Below, piece after piece: positions 7,391 through 15,076 of a DNA stretch of 18,353 nucleotides. The stretch comes from CAYVBJ01 sp964415185 (GTDB taxonomy: Bacteria; Bacteroidota; Rhodothermia; Balneolales; Balneolaceae). Positions within the stretch are counted from its first letter, which is position 1. Each line of letters starts with the position of its first letter. Under the pieces are notes generated by a model, which was given only the letters and a program-made list of their open reading frames with translations, was not told where the DNA came from and made no database searches. Both the position numbers and the translations under genes were made by a program. The DNA lies in the NCBI GenBank assembly GCA_964415185.1, contig CAYPZI010000052.1:1-18353 (forward strand), read 5' to 3'.

Positions 7391-8672
7391 TTACCTGTAA
7401 AAGCCGGAAGTAAAATTGCGTCTGATCAAAAAAATAAGCAAATGCATGATATTGCTGTGTCCTGTTTTGCAACTCGTTATCAAGGGCGAGGTCATCAACC
7501 CGGTTATCATCAAGTAGAATGTACTTGTAAAGATACGACCCTTCTTTGATAAGTGCTTTTGTTGTCCATCGTTGCAGGGAAGAATCATATTCGAGCTCTT
7601 GTCCCGATTCTATTGCCCAGTTGTTGAAGTCACCAACCAGGTACATCTGAGTTTCTGGCGGGTAATCATCAGCAGGATTAAATTTAAACATCACTTCGGC
7701 GTATCGGGCCGACGGATTTTGTTCGGGAAAACCGAAGCGGTTGCCCGCAAAGTTGGCAGCCCCGGCAAAGCCCTGGGTGTCTTCATTCAGTTCAATCCGG
7801 GGTGGATTTGCAGCCGGGTCAGCACTTAGTATCCTGGGAGCATCTTGTGAAATCTCATCCAGGTTCAGCGGTATAAATTCATAATCGCCGACAAACGCTG
7901 ATTCCCTTCTCAATTCGAAATATGAGTCGTTTTCATTTGAAAAATCAAGTTCAAGTGCTTCTTTAGGCCTTCCCCAAAATTGATTTTGAAAAAAATAGAA
8001 TTGAAGATCAAATTCGGGTTCATCCACAAATTCCGGCATGATGTACCTGCCTGATGGCAGATGGGTAATTCTCAGGTTTCTTCTTGGTGCAATGATGGTT
8101 TCAACCTGGCTTCGAATCTGTCCTTCGTTTTCATGAATAAAAAAAGGAAGTGAAAAAATCAGGTTTCCGCTGTTAAAGTCTTCAACGTGCAGCATATAGT
8201 TGCCGCTTGTTTTAAATTGCACTTCGTTATTTGGAAATTCAAAGCTGTATGACCGGTATACAGGCCTCCTTGATTCACTTATTTGGCCGGGACCAAAAGT
8301 AATCTGGTAAAACCCATCCTGGAAAAATTCCCTTGCCAGGTTCGACCGCTTCCAATCGGGGTTGTGATGTGTGAATGAGATTTGAAACTGACGTGCTTCA
8401 AGCTGGAGGTAATCAAAACTTAATACAAGCACATCATTGGAATTCAGAGAAAAAACCGGTGCACTTCTGCGATTGCCCTTTTTATAAAGCTGGATGGACT
8501 GCACCGAGTTGTCGAGAACAAGCTGTTCATGGATATTGAACAATCCTTCTGGTGAGGAAGCCTGAACCTGTTGCGTGCCGGATTCCCTTTCCGTTTTCTC
8601 CAGGTTTCCACAGGCACTGACAATGATGCCTGTAAATAGAATTTTTAAAATTGGTCTATAGATAATATTCAC
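7371..8672 (-). CDS. T9SS Plug-like (DUF5103) lipoprotein
   Basis: 433 residues from the GTG at 8672. The pattern is that of DUF5103 proteins, which include the Plug that closes the periplasmic end of the SprA channel in the type IX secretion system. Typical phrases are VQSIQLYKKG and LVLSFDYLQ, then ISFTHHNPDWKRSNL and FPNNEVQFKTSGNYMLHV, giving the N-terminal beta domain at about residues 50-180. The C-terminal domain (about 320-420) has MYLVGDFNNWAIES and EGSYLYKYILLDD, an immunoglobulin-like or CBM48-like fold common in this family. The N-terminus is a lipoprotein signal ending IIVSAC, with lipidated Cys21. I chose GTG because a TTG at 8702 would overlap dapF by 47 nt and lengthen the signal, against 17 nt for GTG. 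It belongs to the ccmB-holB-dapF cluster. Confidence 0.8.
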   Translation of the reverse strand: MNIIYRPILKILFTGIIVSACGNLEKTERESGTQQVQASSPEGLFNIHEQLVLDNSVQSIQLYKKGNRRSAPVFSLNSNDVLVLSFDYLQLEARQFQISFTHHNPDWKRSNLAREFFQDGFYQITFGPGQISESRRPVYRSYSFEFPNNEVQFKTSGNYMLHVEDFNSGNLIFSLPFFIHENEGQIRSQVETIIAPRRNLRITHLPSGRYIMPEFVDEPEFDLQFYFFQNQFWGRPKEALELDFSNENDSYFELRRESAFVGDYEFIPLNLDEISQDAPRILSADPAANPPRIELNEDTQGFAGAANFAGNRFGFPEQNPSARYAEVMFKFNPADDYPPETQMYLVGDFNNWAIESGQELEYDSSLQRWTTKALIKEGSYLYKYILLDDNRVDDLALDNELQNRTQQYHAFAYFFDQTQFYFRLLQVNEFRGR

Positions 8673-9477
8673 CTTCAAATACAAATACTGCAGGCCCTTC
8701 AAGTTTGATGTTGTGATAGAGGTTGTTCTTACCGTTAAACGAAAAATGAATGACGAGCGTGCCGCCTTTTGTTTTTACCGTGTATTTAAAATTGCCTGTT
8801 TTTTTATTTCCAAGATGATGCCACCCTATGGCAGAAGCAATGGCACCCGTGCCACATGCAAGTGTCAGGTTTTCTACACCTCGCTCGTAAGTTTGCAAAT
8901 GCAGTTCTTTTTTCTTCCTGCCAAATATAAAATTGACGTTGGTGCCTTTAGGCTGAAACATATCGTGATAGCGAAATTTTCGACCCTTGGAAATTAAATC
9001 ATCTTCATCTCCAAGCTGCTCAAATGACTCAAGCTGGCAAACAATATGCTCCGTATTCGTAAATATATTGAAGGCTTCTTTGCCTTCAAGGGTTATTTTA
9101 TTAACCCTGGTTTCTAATGGAAATCCAATAATTACCTTCTCATTTTGGCATTCTGCCAGGTAGTGTGAGTTATGTACCCTGAAGTTGATTCTGCTTCCGT
9201 AACCCAGCCAACGCGCAAAAGCGGCAAAACAACGTGCCCCGTTTCCGCACATGCCCGCATCACTTCCGTCAGGATTTTTATAAACCATCAGAAGACCGCT
9301 GTTGTGTTGCGGATCTTCCTGAAGGGTGATAATTCCATCACTGCCAATCCCATACTTGCGATTACAAATCGTCGGGGCGAGTTCGGATAGACTTTGTTCC
9401 GACAAAAAACCTGACCGGTTGTCTATCAATACAAAATCATTTCCGGCACCCTGCATTTTTGAAAAATGAAGCGCCAT
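8656..9477 (-). CDS. dapF: Diaminopimelate epimerase
   Basis: 273 residues, the normal length. DapF interconverts LL- and meso-diaminopimelate in the cytoplasm by a two-cysteine acid-base mechanism, supplying lysine and peptidoglycan cross-links. Both catalytic cysteines are present: Cys77 in MCGNGARC and Cys208 in ACGTGAIA. The N-terminal FSKMQGAGNDFVLID and the YGIGSDG segment (43-48) are also diagnostic. It starts 35 nt after holB and its 3' end overlaps the Plug-like gene, so the two are likely translationally coupled. Nothing unusual is seen in the sequence. Assignment is secure. Confidence 0.97.
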   Translation of the reverse strand: MALHFSKMQGAGNDFVLIDNRSGFLSEQSLSELAPTICNRKYGIGSDGIITLQEDPQHNSGLLMVYKNPDGSDAGMCGNGARCFAAFARWLGYGSRINFRVHNSHYLAECQNEKVIIGFPLETRVNKITLEGKEAFNIFTNTEHIVCQLESFEQLGDEDDLISKGRKFRYHDMFQPKGTNVNFIFGRKKKELHLQTYERGVENLTLACGTGAIASAIGWHHLGNKKTGNFKYTVKTKGGTLVIHFSFNGKNNLYHNIKLEGPAVFVFEGEYYL

Positions 9478-9512
9478 TTCAGTTTATATTTTTAATATTC
9501 AAAAATCTGATT

Positions 9513-10721
9513 CTATTCTGCAAATGCAGGTAAATGTTTCCATGAATCATGTTGCCCGATTACCGTTTCATTCCCGCGCATAAGGTAAAAAAAGCGAAAG
9601 CTCAGAGTGGTAAAAACCAGCTTGAACTGAACATTTTGATAGAGTAAAACTTTTAACTCCTGCAAATGTTCAATCATGGAATCTATTTTAGCATCAGGTA
9701 ATGACCCGGAAAACCTGGAAATCGTATCTGTCAGGTCAACATTCATTATATACTCTCTTTTTCCGGTTTTCATGAACAATAGTATGTCTTTCAAAAGTAT
9801 TTCAAGATTGTTACAAAGTGATATTTGTCCCTCGATATTTAATGAATTTTGCCAATCTTGAATTAACTTTAGCAAAGGTTGTGCATCCTGAACGTAAGTC
9901 CATCGTAGAAACTGAATCAATTCTTTCCTGTTTTTTTTGATGGTTTTTATATCAAAAAAGCGAACCTGTGAGTAATCGCCATCCGAAATTCTGGCAAGGT
10001 AGCGGGCATCTTCTTCAACAACATTATCATATCTTACCAGGCCTTCCGTAACTTCTTCTTCTGAAAGAGGGGAGAGGCGGATCTGCTGACATCTTGAAAT
10101 TATGGTAGGCAGTAGCTGGTCCGGATTTTGGGTAGTGAGTAAAAAAATTAAGTTTTCGGGTGGTTCTTCAAGTATCTTTAAAAAAGCATTTGCCGATTCT
10201 TTTCTCATTGTGTCAATGCCTGTAATCACAATGGTAGTGCGGCGCCCTTCATTGGGTTTCAGAAAAGCCCTGCTCCTGATTTCTTTGTGAAAATACTCAA
10301 TGTCATAAAATGCCTGTTTGTTTTTGGAGGCTTCCGGATCATTCAGTACGGGCCGCCTGCTGAAATCCACAATTTCATATGGATCGCCGGCCAGTAATTT
10401 CAGCCGTTCCCTGAGCTCGCCCGCACCGATATTTTTCGGATGAGGCAGAAAAACATGGATATCAGGATGTGTAAACCAGGATGATTTTTTAGAAAAAGAA
10501 ATTCCCTTTAGATCGGTAAAGTGATCAATGCCATTGATGATTTCAGCCATGGCAAGTGCAAAGGCGGTAGTGCCGGCACCGCTTTTGCCGGAAAAAAGAT
10601 AGGCATGTCCGAGCCTGTCGGACTGAAACAGCCGCTTTACCTGTTCTTTTGCATGATTCTGCCCTACAATTCTTCGTCCGCCAAATTCAATATCGTTGCT
10701 AATAAAATTATTCTTAATCAT
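9513..10721 (-). CDS. holB: DNA polymerase III delta' subunit (clamp loader)
   Basis: 402 residues of the AAA+ clamp-loader family, longer than many delta' proteins (about 330). VGQNHAKEQVKR at 19-30 is the typical start, followed by a Walker-A-like G45-K-S-G-A-G-T-T with Thr51 where Lys is needed for nucleotide binding. ANAFLKILEEPP (178-188) and ISRC (208-211, the SRC arginine-finger motif) are diagnostic of delta'/tau. Loss of the Walker lysine fits delta', which supplies the arginine finger and does not hydrolyse ATP. The four zinc-binding cysteines found in some delta' proteins are absent. It overlaps ccmB by 8 nt. Confidence 0.92.
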   Translation of the reverse strand: MIKNNFISNDIEFGGRRIVGQNHAKEQVKRLFQSDRLGHAYLFSGKSGAGTTAFALAMAEIINGIDHFTDLKGISFSKKSSWFTHPDIHVFLPHPKNIGAGELRERLKLLAGDPYEIVDFSRRPVLNDPEASKNKQAFYDIEYFHKEIRSRAFLKPNEGRRTTIVITGIDTMRKESANAFLKILEEPPENLIFLLTTQNPDQLLPTIISRCQQIRLSPLSEEEVTEGLVRYDNVVEEDARYLARISDGDYSQVRFFDIKTIKKNRKELIQFLRWTYVQDAQPLLKLIQDWQNSLNIEGQISLCNNLEILLKDILLFMKTGKREYIMNVDLTDTISRFSGSLPDAKIDSMIEHLQELKVLLYQNVQFKLVFTTLSFRFFYLMRGNETVIGQHDSWKHLPAFAE

Positions 10722-11379
10722 CCCAGATATAATCGAAAAGTAAAATTCCTGCTGTCAGTGTTACCCCGCAATAACCGATCAAAGCCATCAAGTCGTTGCT
10801 GACTGTCTCATCTGAACCATCCACAAGGGCTATTCGTGTAACCCTTATCAAGATAAGTAATAAAGGTACCAAAAGCGGGATACTCATTACTGAAAATACG
10901 GCACCCCGCCGGTCTGCCTGTGCTATCATGGCCGATGCCATAGTTGTAACAGATGCCAGGCCAAATGCCCCGAAAAACACAGCCATCAGGAAGTAGTATT
11001 CATCCACGACGAATAACCCCATCAGGATCAGATAAAAGAAAAATGTAATGCCGTTCAAAGCCAGTAGAAAAAGAAAGTTAAATAAAAATTTTCCCATAAA
11101 TACCTCAAAAGCAGAGGCATGAAGCCTGAGTAAATGCCAGGTGTGTTGTTCGGTTTCGTAAACAAAAGAGCGGGACATGCCTGTCATGGCTGCGAAGAGA
11201 ATTATAATCCAGATAAGTCCGCTTTTGGGCGTTGGATCAAGAGATTGTGCCCTGAGTGCAAAAAGAATCAATAACAAGGCAGAGGCAGTAAAAGCAAGAA
11301 TGGTATTCAGGGCATATTTAGTGCGCAGCTCGAGTGCCAGATCTTTTTTAAAAACTGCAAATAATGCGCTGTTATTCAA
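10714..11379 (-). CDS. ccmB: Heme exporter membrane subunit CcmB
   Basis: 221 residues, the usual CcmB length, with six hydrophobic segments. CcmB is the membrane subunit of the CcmAB(C) ABC transporter needed for cytochrome c maturation (system I). The N-terminal FKKDLALELRTKYAL (10-24) is the family signature, followed by SGLIWIIILFAAMTGMSRSF, which lies in the first conserved loop and helix. The neighbouring ccmA and ccmC are not in this window, so ccmB is either separated from them or the cluster is organised differently. It is the first clear gene of the minus-strand cluster, and its 3' end overlaps holB by 8 nt. Confidence 0.9.
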   Translation of the reverse strand: MNNSALFAVFKKDLALELRTKYALNTILAFTASALLLILFALRAQSLDPTPKSGLIWIIILFAAMTGMSRSFVYETEQHTWHLLRLHASAFEVFMGKFLFNFLFLLALNGITFFFYLILMGLFVVDEYYFLMAVFFGAFGLASVTTMASAMIAQADRRGAVFSVMSIPLLVPLLLILIRVTRIALVDGSDETVSNDLMALIGYCGVTLTAGILLFDYIWDD

Positions 11380-11563
11380 AAAAAAGTCCTCAATTGCCGG
11401 TTAATGTTTATTCGATTGATCAATACTATTAAAGCAACAGATTTCAGGTCGAGTTGTGACAATGATAAAATACCGGGTAAAAACCCGCAAAATTCCCTTT
11501 CTGAAATGGCAGTAAGTTGCGAAAACGGAAGCAACTCATAGATAAAACTTTGCGGGTTTGCAG

Positions 11564-11591
11564 TTGACATTATATTAGATATTTAGCTTTG
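11564..11591 (+). promoter_or_regulatory. Candidate promoter toward PTS EIIA gene
   Basis: TTG at 11564-11566 and TAGCTTTG at 11584-11591 are separated by 17 nt, matching the TTG-N17-23-TAnnTTTG pattern of this phylum. A start site near 11598 would give a leader of about 170 nt before the ATG at 11770. Confidence 0.4.
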
Positions 11592-11653
11592 AATAATATG
11601 CAATACGGTGCCTATATTTCAGACCTTGACAGGAAGACCTAAAAATAAGAATT

Positions 11654-11684
11654 CAAAGATACATAAATCTGAAAATCAGGCAAA
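11654..11684 (-). promoter_or_regulatory. Candidate promoter toward ccmB cluster
   Basis: Read on the minus strand, TTTG (11684-11681) is followed after 19 nt by TATCTTTG (11661-11654), a full match to the phylum's -33/-7 pattern. The predicted start near 11648 gives a leader of about 270 nt before ccmB. Confidence 0.4.
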
Positions 11685-11769
11685 TGATACCTTTTGTTCA
11701 GAAAGGAATAATTATTGAGGGATCTTTCAAACCCGGAATTCAAAAATAACTGTAGCTGCCCGTTTTAAT

Positions 11770-12243
11770 ATGAATATTTATAATCTGTTGGATCCGTCAA
11801 CAATTCTTGCAAATACTGAAGTAAAAGACAAAAAAGACCTTTTAAACAGATTAGTGGATCTGCTATCTCATGCTGTAGATGATTCTCAGCTTGAAGATAT
11901 CAGGGATGCTGTTTTTGATCGGGAAGCGATTATGTCGACAGGTGTGGGAAAGGGGCTGGCCATACCGCATGGCAAAGCGAAATCAATTGATAAAAACCTG
12001 GCAGGTTTTGCGCTTCTCAAAACACCGGTTGATTTTGATTCGATAGACGATGAGCCCGTGAAAATGGTTTTTCTGCTGATAGGCCCGGACAAGAAAAATA
12101 ACTTACATATAAAATTGTTGAGCCGTATCTCACGTTTAATGAACAGTTCCGAATTCAGAAACCGCCTTACAGAATGTGAGAGTGCTGAAGAAATTCACGA
12201 AACTTTTAAAAAAGAAGAAGAAAAATATTTTAGCAATCAATAA
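11770..12243 (+). CDS. Stand-alone PTS EIIA-2 (PtsN/fructose-type) protein
   Basis: 157 residues. The fold belongs to the fructose/mannitol/nitrogen EIIA family, in which a histidine accepts phosphate from HPr. The active site is visible: STGVGKGLAIPHGK with His67, followed by the usual VDFDSIDDEPVKMVFLLIGP. No EIIB or EIIC partner is present, so a regulatory role like that of PtsN is more likely than sugar uptake. It is the first gene of a plus-strand cluster that includes PBP4, an NtrC-type regulator and folD, and its 3' end overlaps dacB. Two promoter-like sequences lie upstream. Regulation of nitrogen or carbon balance is a plausible inference but not shown by the sequence. Confidence 0.9.
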   Translation: MNIYNLLDPSTILANTEVKDKKDLLNRLVDLLSHAVDDSQLEDIRDAVFDREAIMSTGVGKGLAIPHGKAKSIDKNLAGFALLKTPVDFDSIDDEPVKMVFLLIGPDKKNNLHIKLLSRISRLMNSSEFRNRLTECESAEEIHETFKKEEEKYFSNQ

Positions 12244-13705
12244 ATATTATCCGGCTTCACGGAGGCTGTTTATTTTAATTTTCTTCGCTTCTGTTTTAAC
12301 CATAGCAGAATTATGCCGGGCACAGGAGCAAGATCCCGTAACAAAGCTCATTCAAAACAGCCCGGCGGCAGATGCGCTATGGGCGGTTCAGGTGCGCGAC
12401 AGTTCCGGCAGTATACTTGTAAATTATCATGGTGACCGAATAGTCAGGCCTGCCTCAAACCTGAAGTTACTGATGGCGGCTGTTTACCTGGATGAACTTG
12501 GTTCCGGCTTTACATATAAAACAAACCTTTATGGATTTGGTAATCAGCAGGGTGACGTTTGGAAAGGCGACCTTATTGTGGATGGAAAAGGTGACCCATC
12601 CGTCAACGGAGATTTTTATAATGATGACCCGTTATTTTTGTTCGAAAAATGGTTCCGTATCCTTAAAGAGATGGGTATAAAGCGAGTCGATGGAAATATC
12701 ATCGGCAATACTTCCTATTTTGATGATGTTCCGTACCCGGAAGGATGGGAGTGGAATGACCTCTCATTTTATTACGGGGTGGAAATAAGCGCTTTATCTT
12801 TCAATTCGAATGTGGTTGATCTTGAAGTGCTGGCTGATGGTGAAATCGGTTCGATTCCTGAAATTCAATGGTTCCCTTTCAATACGGGATTCGTAGATTT
12901 TATCAATGAACAGGTAATTACCTCTCCGAACAGCAAATATGACGAATCCTACCGCCGGATTTCCGGTACCAATACAATTTTGCTTAGAAGCAAACTACCC
13001 GCCGGATATTATGAGTCGGAGCCGCTGAGTGTTGCAAATCCTGCTCTCTATTTTGTTGATACATTTTCAAAGTACCTCGAAATGGGTGGAATCAGGGTGG
13101 AGGGACAACTTTTGTCCGACGGCCAGCCGATTAATGTAAATTCCGGCAGCTACAGGATTTTGGACAGGCATGAATCCCCGCCTATGTCTGAATTGGTAAA
13201 GTGGATGAATAAAGAGAGTGATAATTTCTTTGCAGAAATGATACTTAAAACCGTGGCAGCCGAAAAATATGGAATACCGGGTTCTACCGAAATGGGTCTG
13301 GATATAGTTAAGCAATTCATGACAAAGGCAGGCCTTAATCCCAGGTATGCAAAGTTTAAGGATGCCTCAGGTATGGCGGCCTCAACATTAATGAAAGCAT
13401 CTTCCCTGAATAAATTGCTTGTTTACATGCAAAACCATCCCGAATGGGAATCGTATTTTAACAGCATGTCAAAGGGCGGGATTGACGGCACGCTCAAAAA
13501 CCGTTTTGGAGGAACTCCCATGATCGGTAAATTTTATGGCAAATCGGGATTTGTATCGGGGGTCAGAACCCTTAGCGGGTATCTTGATACGGAAAACGGG
13601 TCCCGGCTTGCTGTGACGATAGCAACCAACAACTATATTACCGGTACATCAGTCATCGATGTTATCCATGAAGAAATACTTGAATATCTATACCGAACCT
13701 ATTGA
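12176..13705 (+). CDS. dacB: D-alanyl-D-alanine carboxypeptidase/endopeptidase (PBP4, S13)
   Basis: 509 residues from a GTG at 12176 (a second GTG is at 12182). PBP4 trims peptidoglycan peptides in the periplasm. All three penicillin-binding motifs are intact: S94-N-L-K97 in RPASNLKLL, S348-D-N350 in KESDNFFAE, and K456-S-G458 in YGKSGFVSG. The insert between the first two motifs is normal for class C type-4 PBPs. A hydrophobic segment (about 31-46) ending near AQ at 49-50 looks like a signal peptide, but its N-region is 30 residues long and includes five lysines in a row. No ATG precedes the signal in frame, so the start is uncertain. It overlaps the EIIA gene by 68 nt on this reading. The stop overlaps the next ATG (TGATG). 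Confidence 0.92.
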   Translation: MRVLKKFTKLLKKKKKNILAINKYYPASRRLFILIFFASVLTIAELCRAQEQDPVTKLIQNSPAADALWAVQVRDSSGSILVNYHGDRIVRPASNLKLLMAAVYLDELGSGFTYKTNLYGFGNQQGDVWKGDLIVDGKGDPSVNGDFYNDDPLFLFEKWFRILKEMGIKRVDGNIIGNTSYFDDVPYPEGWEWNDLSFYYGVEISALSFNSNVVDLEVLADGEIGSIPEIQWFPFNTGFVDFINEQVITSPNSKYDESYRRISGTNTILLRSKLPAGYYESEPLSVANPALYFVDTFSKYLEMGGIRVEGQLLSDGQPINVNSGSYRILDRHESPPMSELVKWMNKESDNFFAEMILKTVAAEKYGIPGSTEMGLDIVKQFMTKAGLNPRYAKFKDASGMAASTLMKASSLNKLLVYMQNHPEWESYFNSMSKGGIDGTLKNRFGGTPMIGKFYGKSGFVSGVRTLSGYLDTENGSRLAVTIATNNYITGTSVIDVIHEEILEYLYRTY

Positions 13706-15072
13706 TGAGTAACCCTGTAATCCTGGTAACCGATGATGAGAAGAGTATCCGGAACTCCCTGAGAGAGATTCTTGAGTTTGAATCGTATACTGTTTTGGAA
13801 GCCGAAAGCGGTGCGGAAGCATTAGAGACCCTGCAGGAACGTGATGTGGATTTGGCAATTCTCGATATTAAGATGAAGGGAATGGATGGAATCGAAACCC
13901 TCGAAAAGATAAAAAAACAAATCCCGGAATTGCCGGTATTGATGATTTCGGGCCATGGTAATATTCAAATTGCTGTTGAGGCTACCAAACTCGGTGCTTT
14001 TGATTTTATAGAAAAGCCGCCGGATCTGAACCGCCTGCTGATTTCAATCCGGAACGCACTCGACAGCCGTAACCTGGTTCGTGAAAACCGTGAGATGAGA
14101 GAGAAAATCTACGGGCCTGTTGAAATGATCGGTAAAAGTGATGAGATTGAAAGGATCAGGCGTACCATTGAGAAAGTGGCACCGAGTACCAGCAGGGTTT
14201 TGATTACAGGCGAAAATGGCACAGGTAAAGAACTGGTTGCACGAGCCATTCACGCGAAAAGCCAGCGGTCGGGAAAACCATTTATTGAAGTAAATTGCGC
14301 TGCAATTCCATCTGAATTACTTGAAAGTGAACTGTTCGGCCACGAAAAAGGATCATTTACGGGTGCAATTGAACAGAGAACGGGTAAGTTCGAACAGGCA
14401 TCCGGAGGTACCATCTTTCTGGATGAAATTGGTGATATGAGCATGGATGCCCAGGCCAAAGTGCTAAGGGCCTTGCAAGAAAATAAGATTGTCAGGGTTG
14501 GAGGCACTAAAGCGATCCCGGTTGATGTGAGAGTGCTTGCGGCAACCAACAAGAATCTGCAGGATGAAATCAGGGCAGGAAATTTCAGGGAAGATCTTTA
14601 CCACCGGGTAAATGTAATTCCGATTCATGTTCCTCCGATCAGGGAGAGAAAAGAGGATATAACCTTGATTGCAAAGTGGTATCTTGAAAAATTGGGCAAG
14701 AATGATATCCTTTTTTCGGGCAAGAAATTTACGGCAGAGGCTCTTGTTGAATTGAAAAATCATTCCTGGAGTGGTAATGTACGTGAACTTCAAAATGTGA
14801 TAGAAAGGATGGCCTTGCTAACCGAAGGCAGTGAGATTGAAAAATCGGATATTAACCGGTTTGTCTCAGGTGAAATAGAAAGGAAAGAGGTTTTAAACGA
14901 GATGGTAAACCGCTCCACATCCTTTCAGGAGTTTAAGGAAGAAGCCGAAAAATATTTCCTGCTGCGTAAACTGGAAGATAACAACTGGAATGTCTCACAA
15001 ACTGCAGAAGAGATTGATATACAGAGAAGCCATATATACAATAAAATGAAAAAATATAATATCGAACGCTGA
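13705..15072 (+). CDS. Sigma-54-dependent NtrC/AtoC-family response regulator
   Basis: 455 residues with three domains. The receiver (about 4-118) has Asp10/Asp11, phosphoacceptor Asp54, Ser82 and Lys104. The sigma-54 AAA+ domain (about 138-370) has Walker A GENGTGK (169-175), GSFTGA (216-221, the loop that contacts sigma-54, with Ser for the usual Ala), Walker B GTIFLDE (235-241) and the arginine fingers in the REDLYHRVNV segment. A Fis-type helix-turn-helix closes the protein (about 425-455, WNVSQTAEEIDIQRSHIY). The ATG at 13705 overlaps the dacB stop; a TTG one codon earlier is less likely. No histidine kinase is adjacent, so the partner is elsewhere. The receiver/HTH style resembles NtrX/AtoC, but the signal is unknown. 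Confidence 0.95.
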   Translation: MSNPVILVTDDEKSIRNSLREILEFESYTVLEAESGAEALETLQERDVDLAILDIKMKGMDGIETLEKIKKQIPELPVLMISGHGNIQIAVEATKLGAFDFIEKPPDLNRLLISIRNALDSRNLVRENREMREKIYGPVEMIGKSDEIERIRRTIEKVAPSTSRVLITGENGTGKELVARAIHAKSQRSGKPFIEVNCAAIPSELLESELFGHEKGSFTGAIEQRTGKFEQASGGTIFLDEIGDMSMDAQAKVLRALQENKIVRVGGTKAIPVDVRVLAATNKNLQDEIRAGNFREDLYHRVNVIPIHVPPIRERKEDITLIAKWYLEKLGKNDILFSGKKFTAEALVELKNHSWSGNVRELQNVIERMALLTEGSEIEKSDINRFVSGEIERKEVLNEMVNRSTSFQEFKEEAEKYFLLRKLEDNNWNVSQTAEEIDIQRSHIYNKMKKYNIER

Positions 15073-15076
15073 AATA

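Larger units (their letters stand above)
11380..11769. promoter_or_regulatory. 390-bp divergent intergenic region
   Basis: This separates ccmB (minus) from the PTS EIIA gene (plus). Two Bacteroidota-type promoter matches lie in it (separate entries) and face each other, so transcripts would overlap across about 11591-11654. A short hairpin CGGGT/ACCCG with an AAAA loop occupies 11474-11487. A 64-codon open frame on the minus strand (11376-11570) ends with an ATGA overlap with the ccmB start, but it does not resemble any protein I know and is not called. No RNA gene is recognisable. Confidence 0.6.

Noticed and set aside
11376..11570. 64-codon frame upstream of ccmB as a called gene.
   Set aside because: No family resemblance or clear codon bias; kept only as part of a finding because of its ATGA junction and the promoter upstream.
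12204..12214. Programmed frameshift joining the EIIA gene to dacB.
   Set aside because: dacB has its own signal peptide and the shift required (+1) is not what an A-rich slippery site of this phase usually gives.
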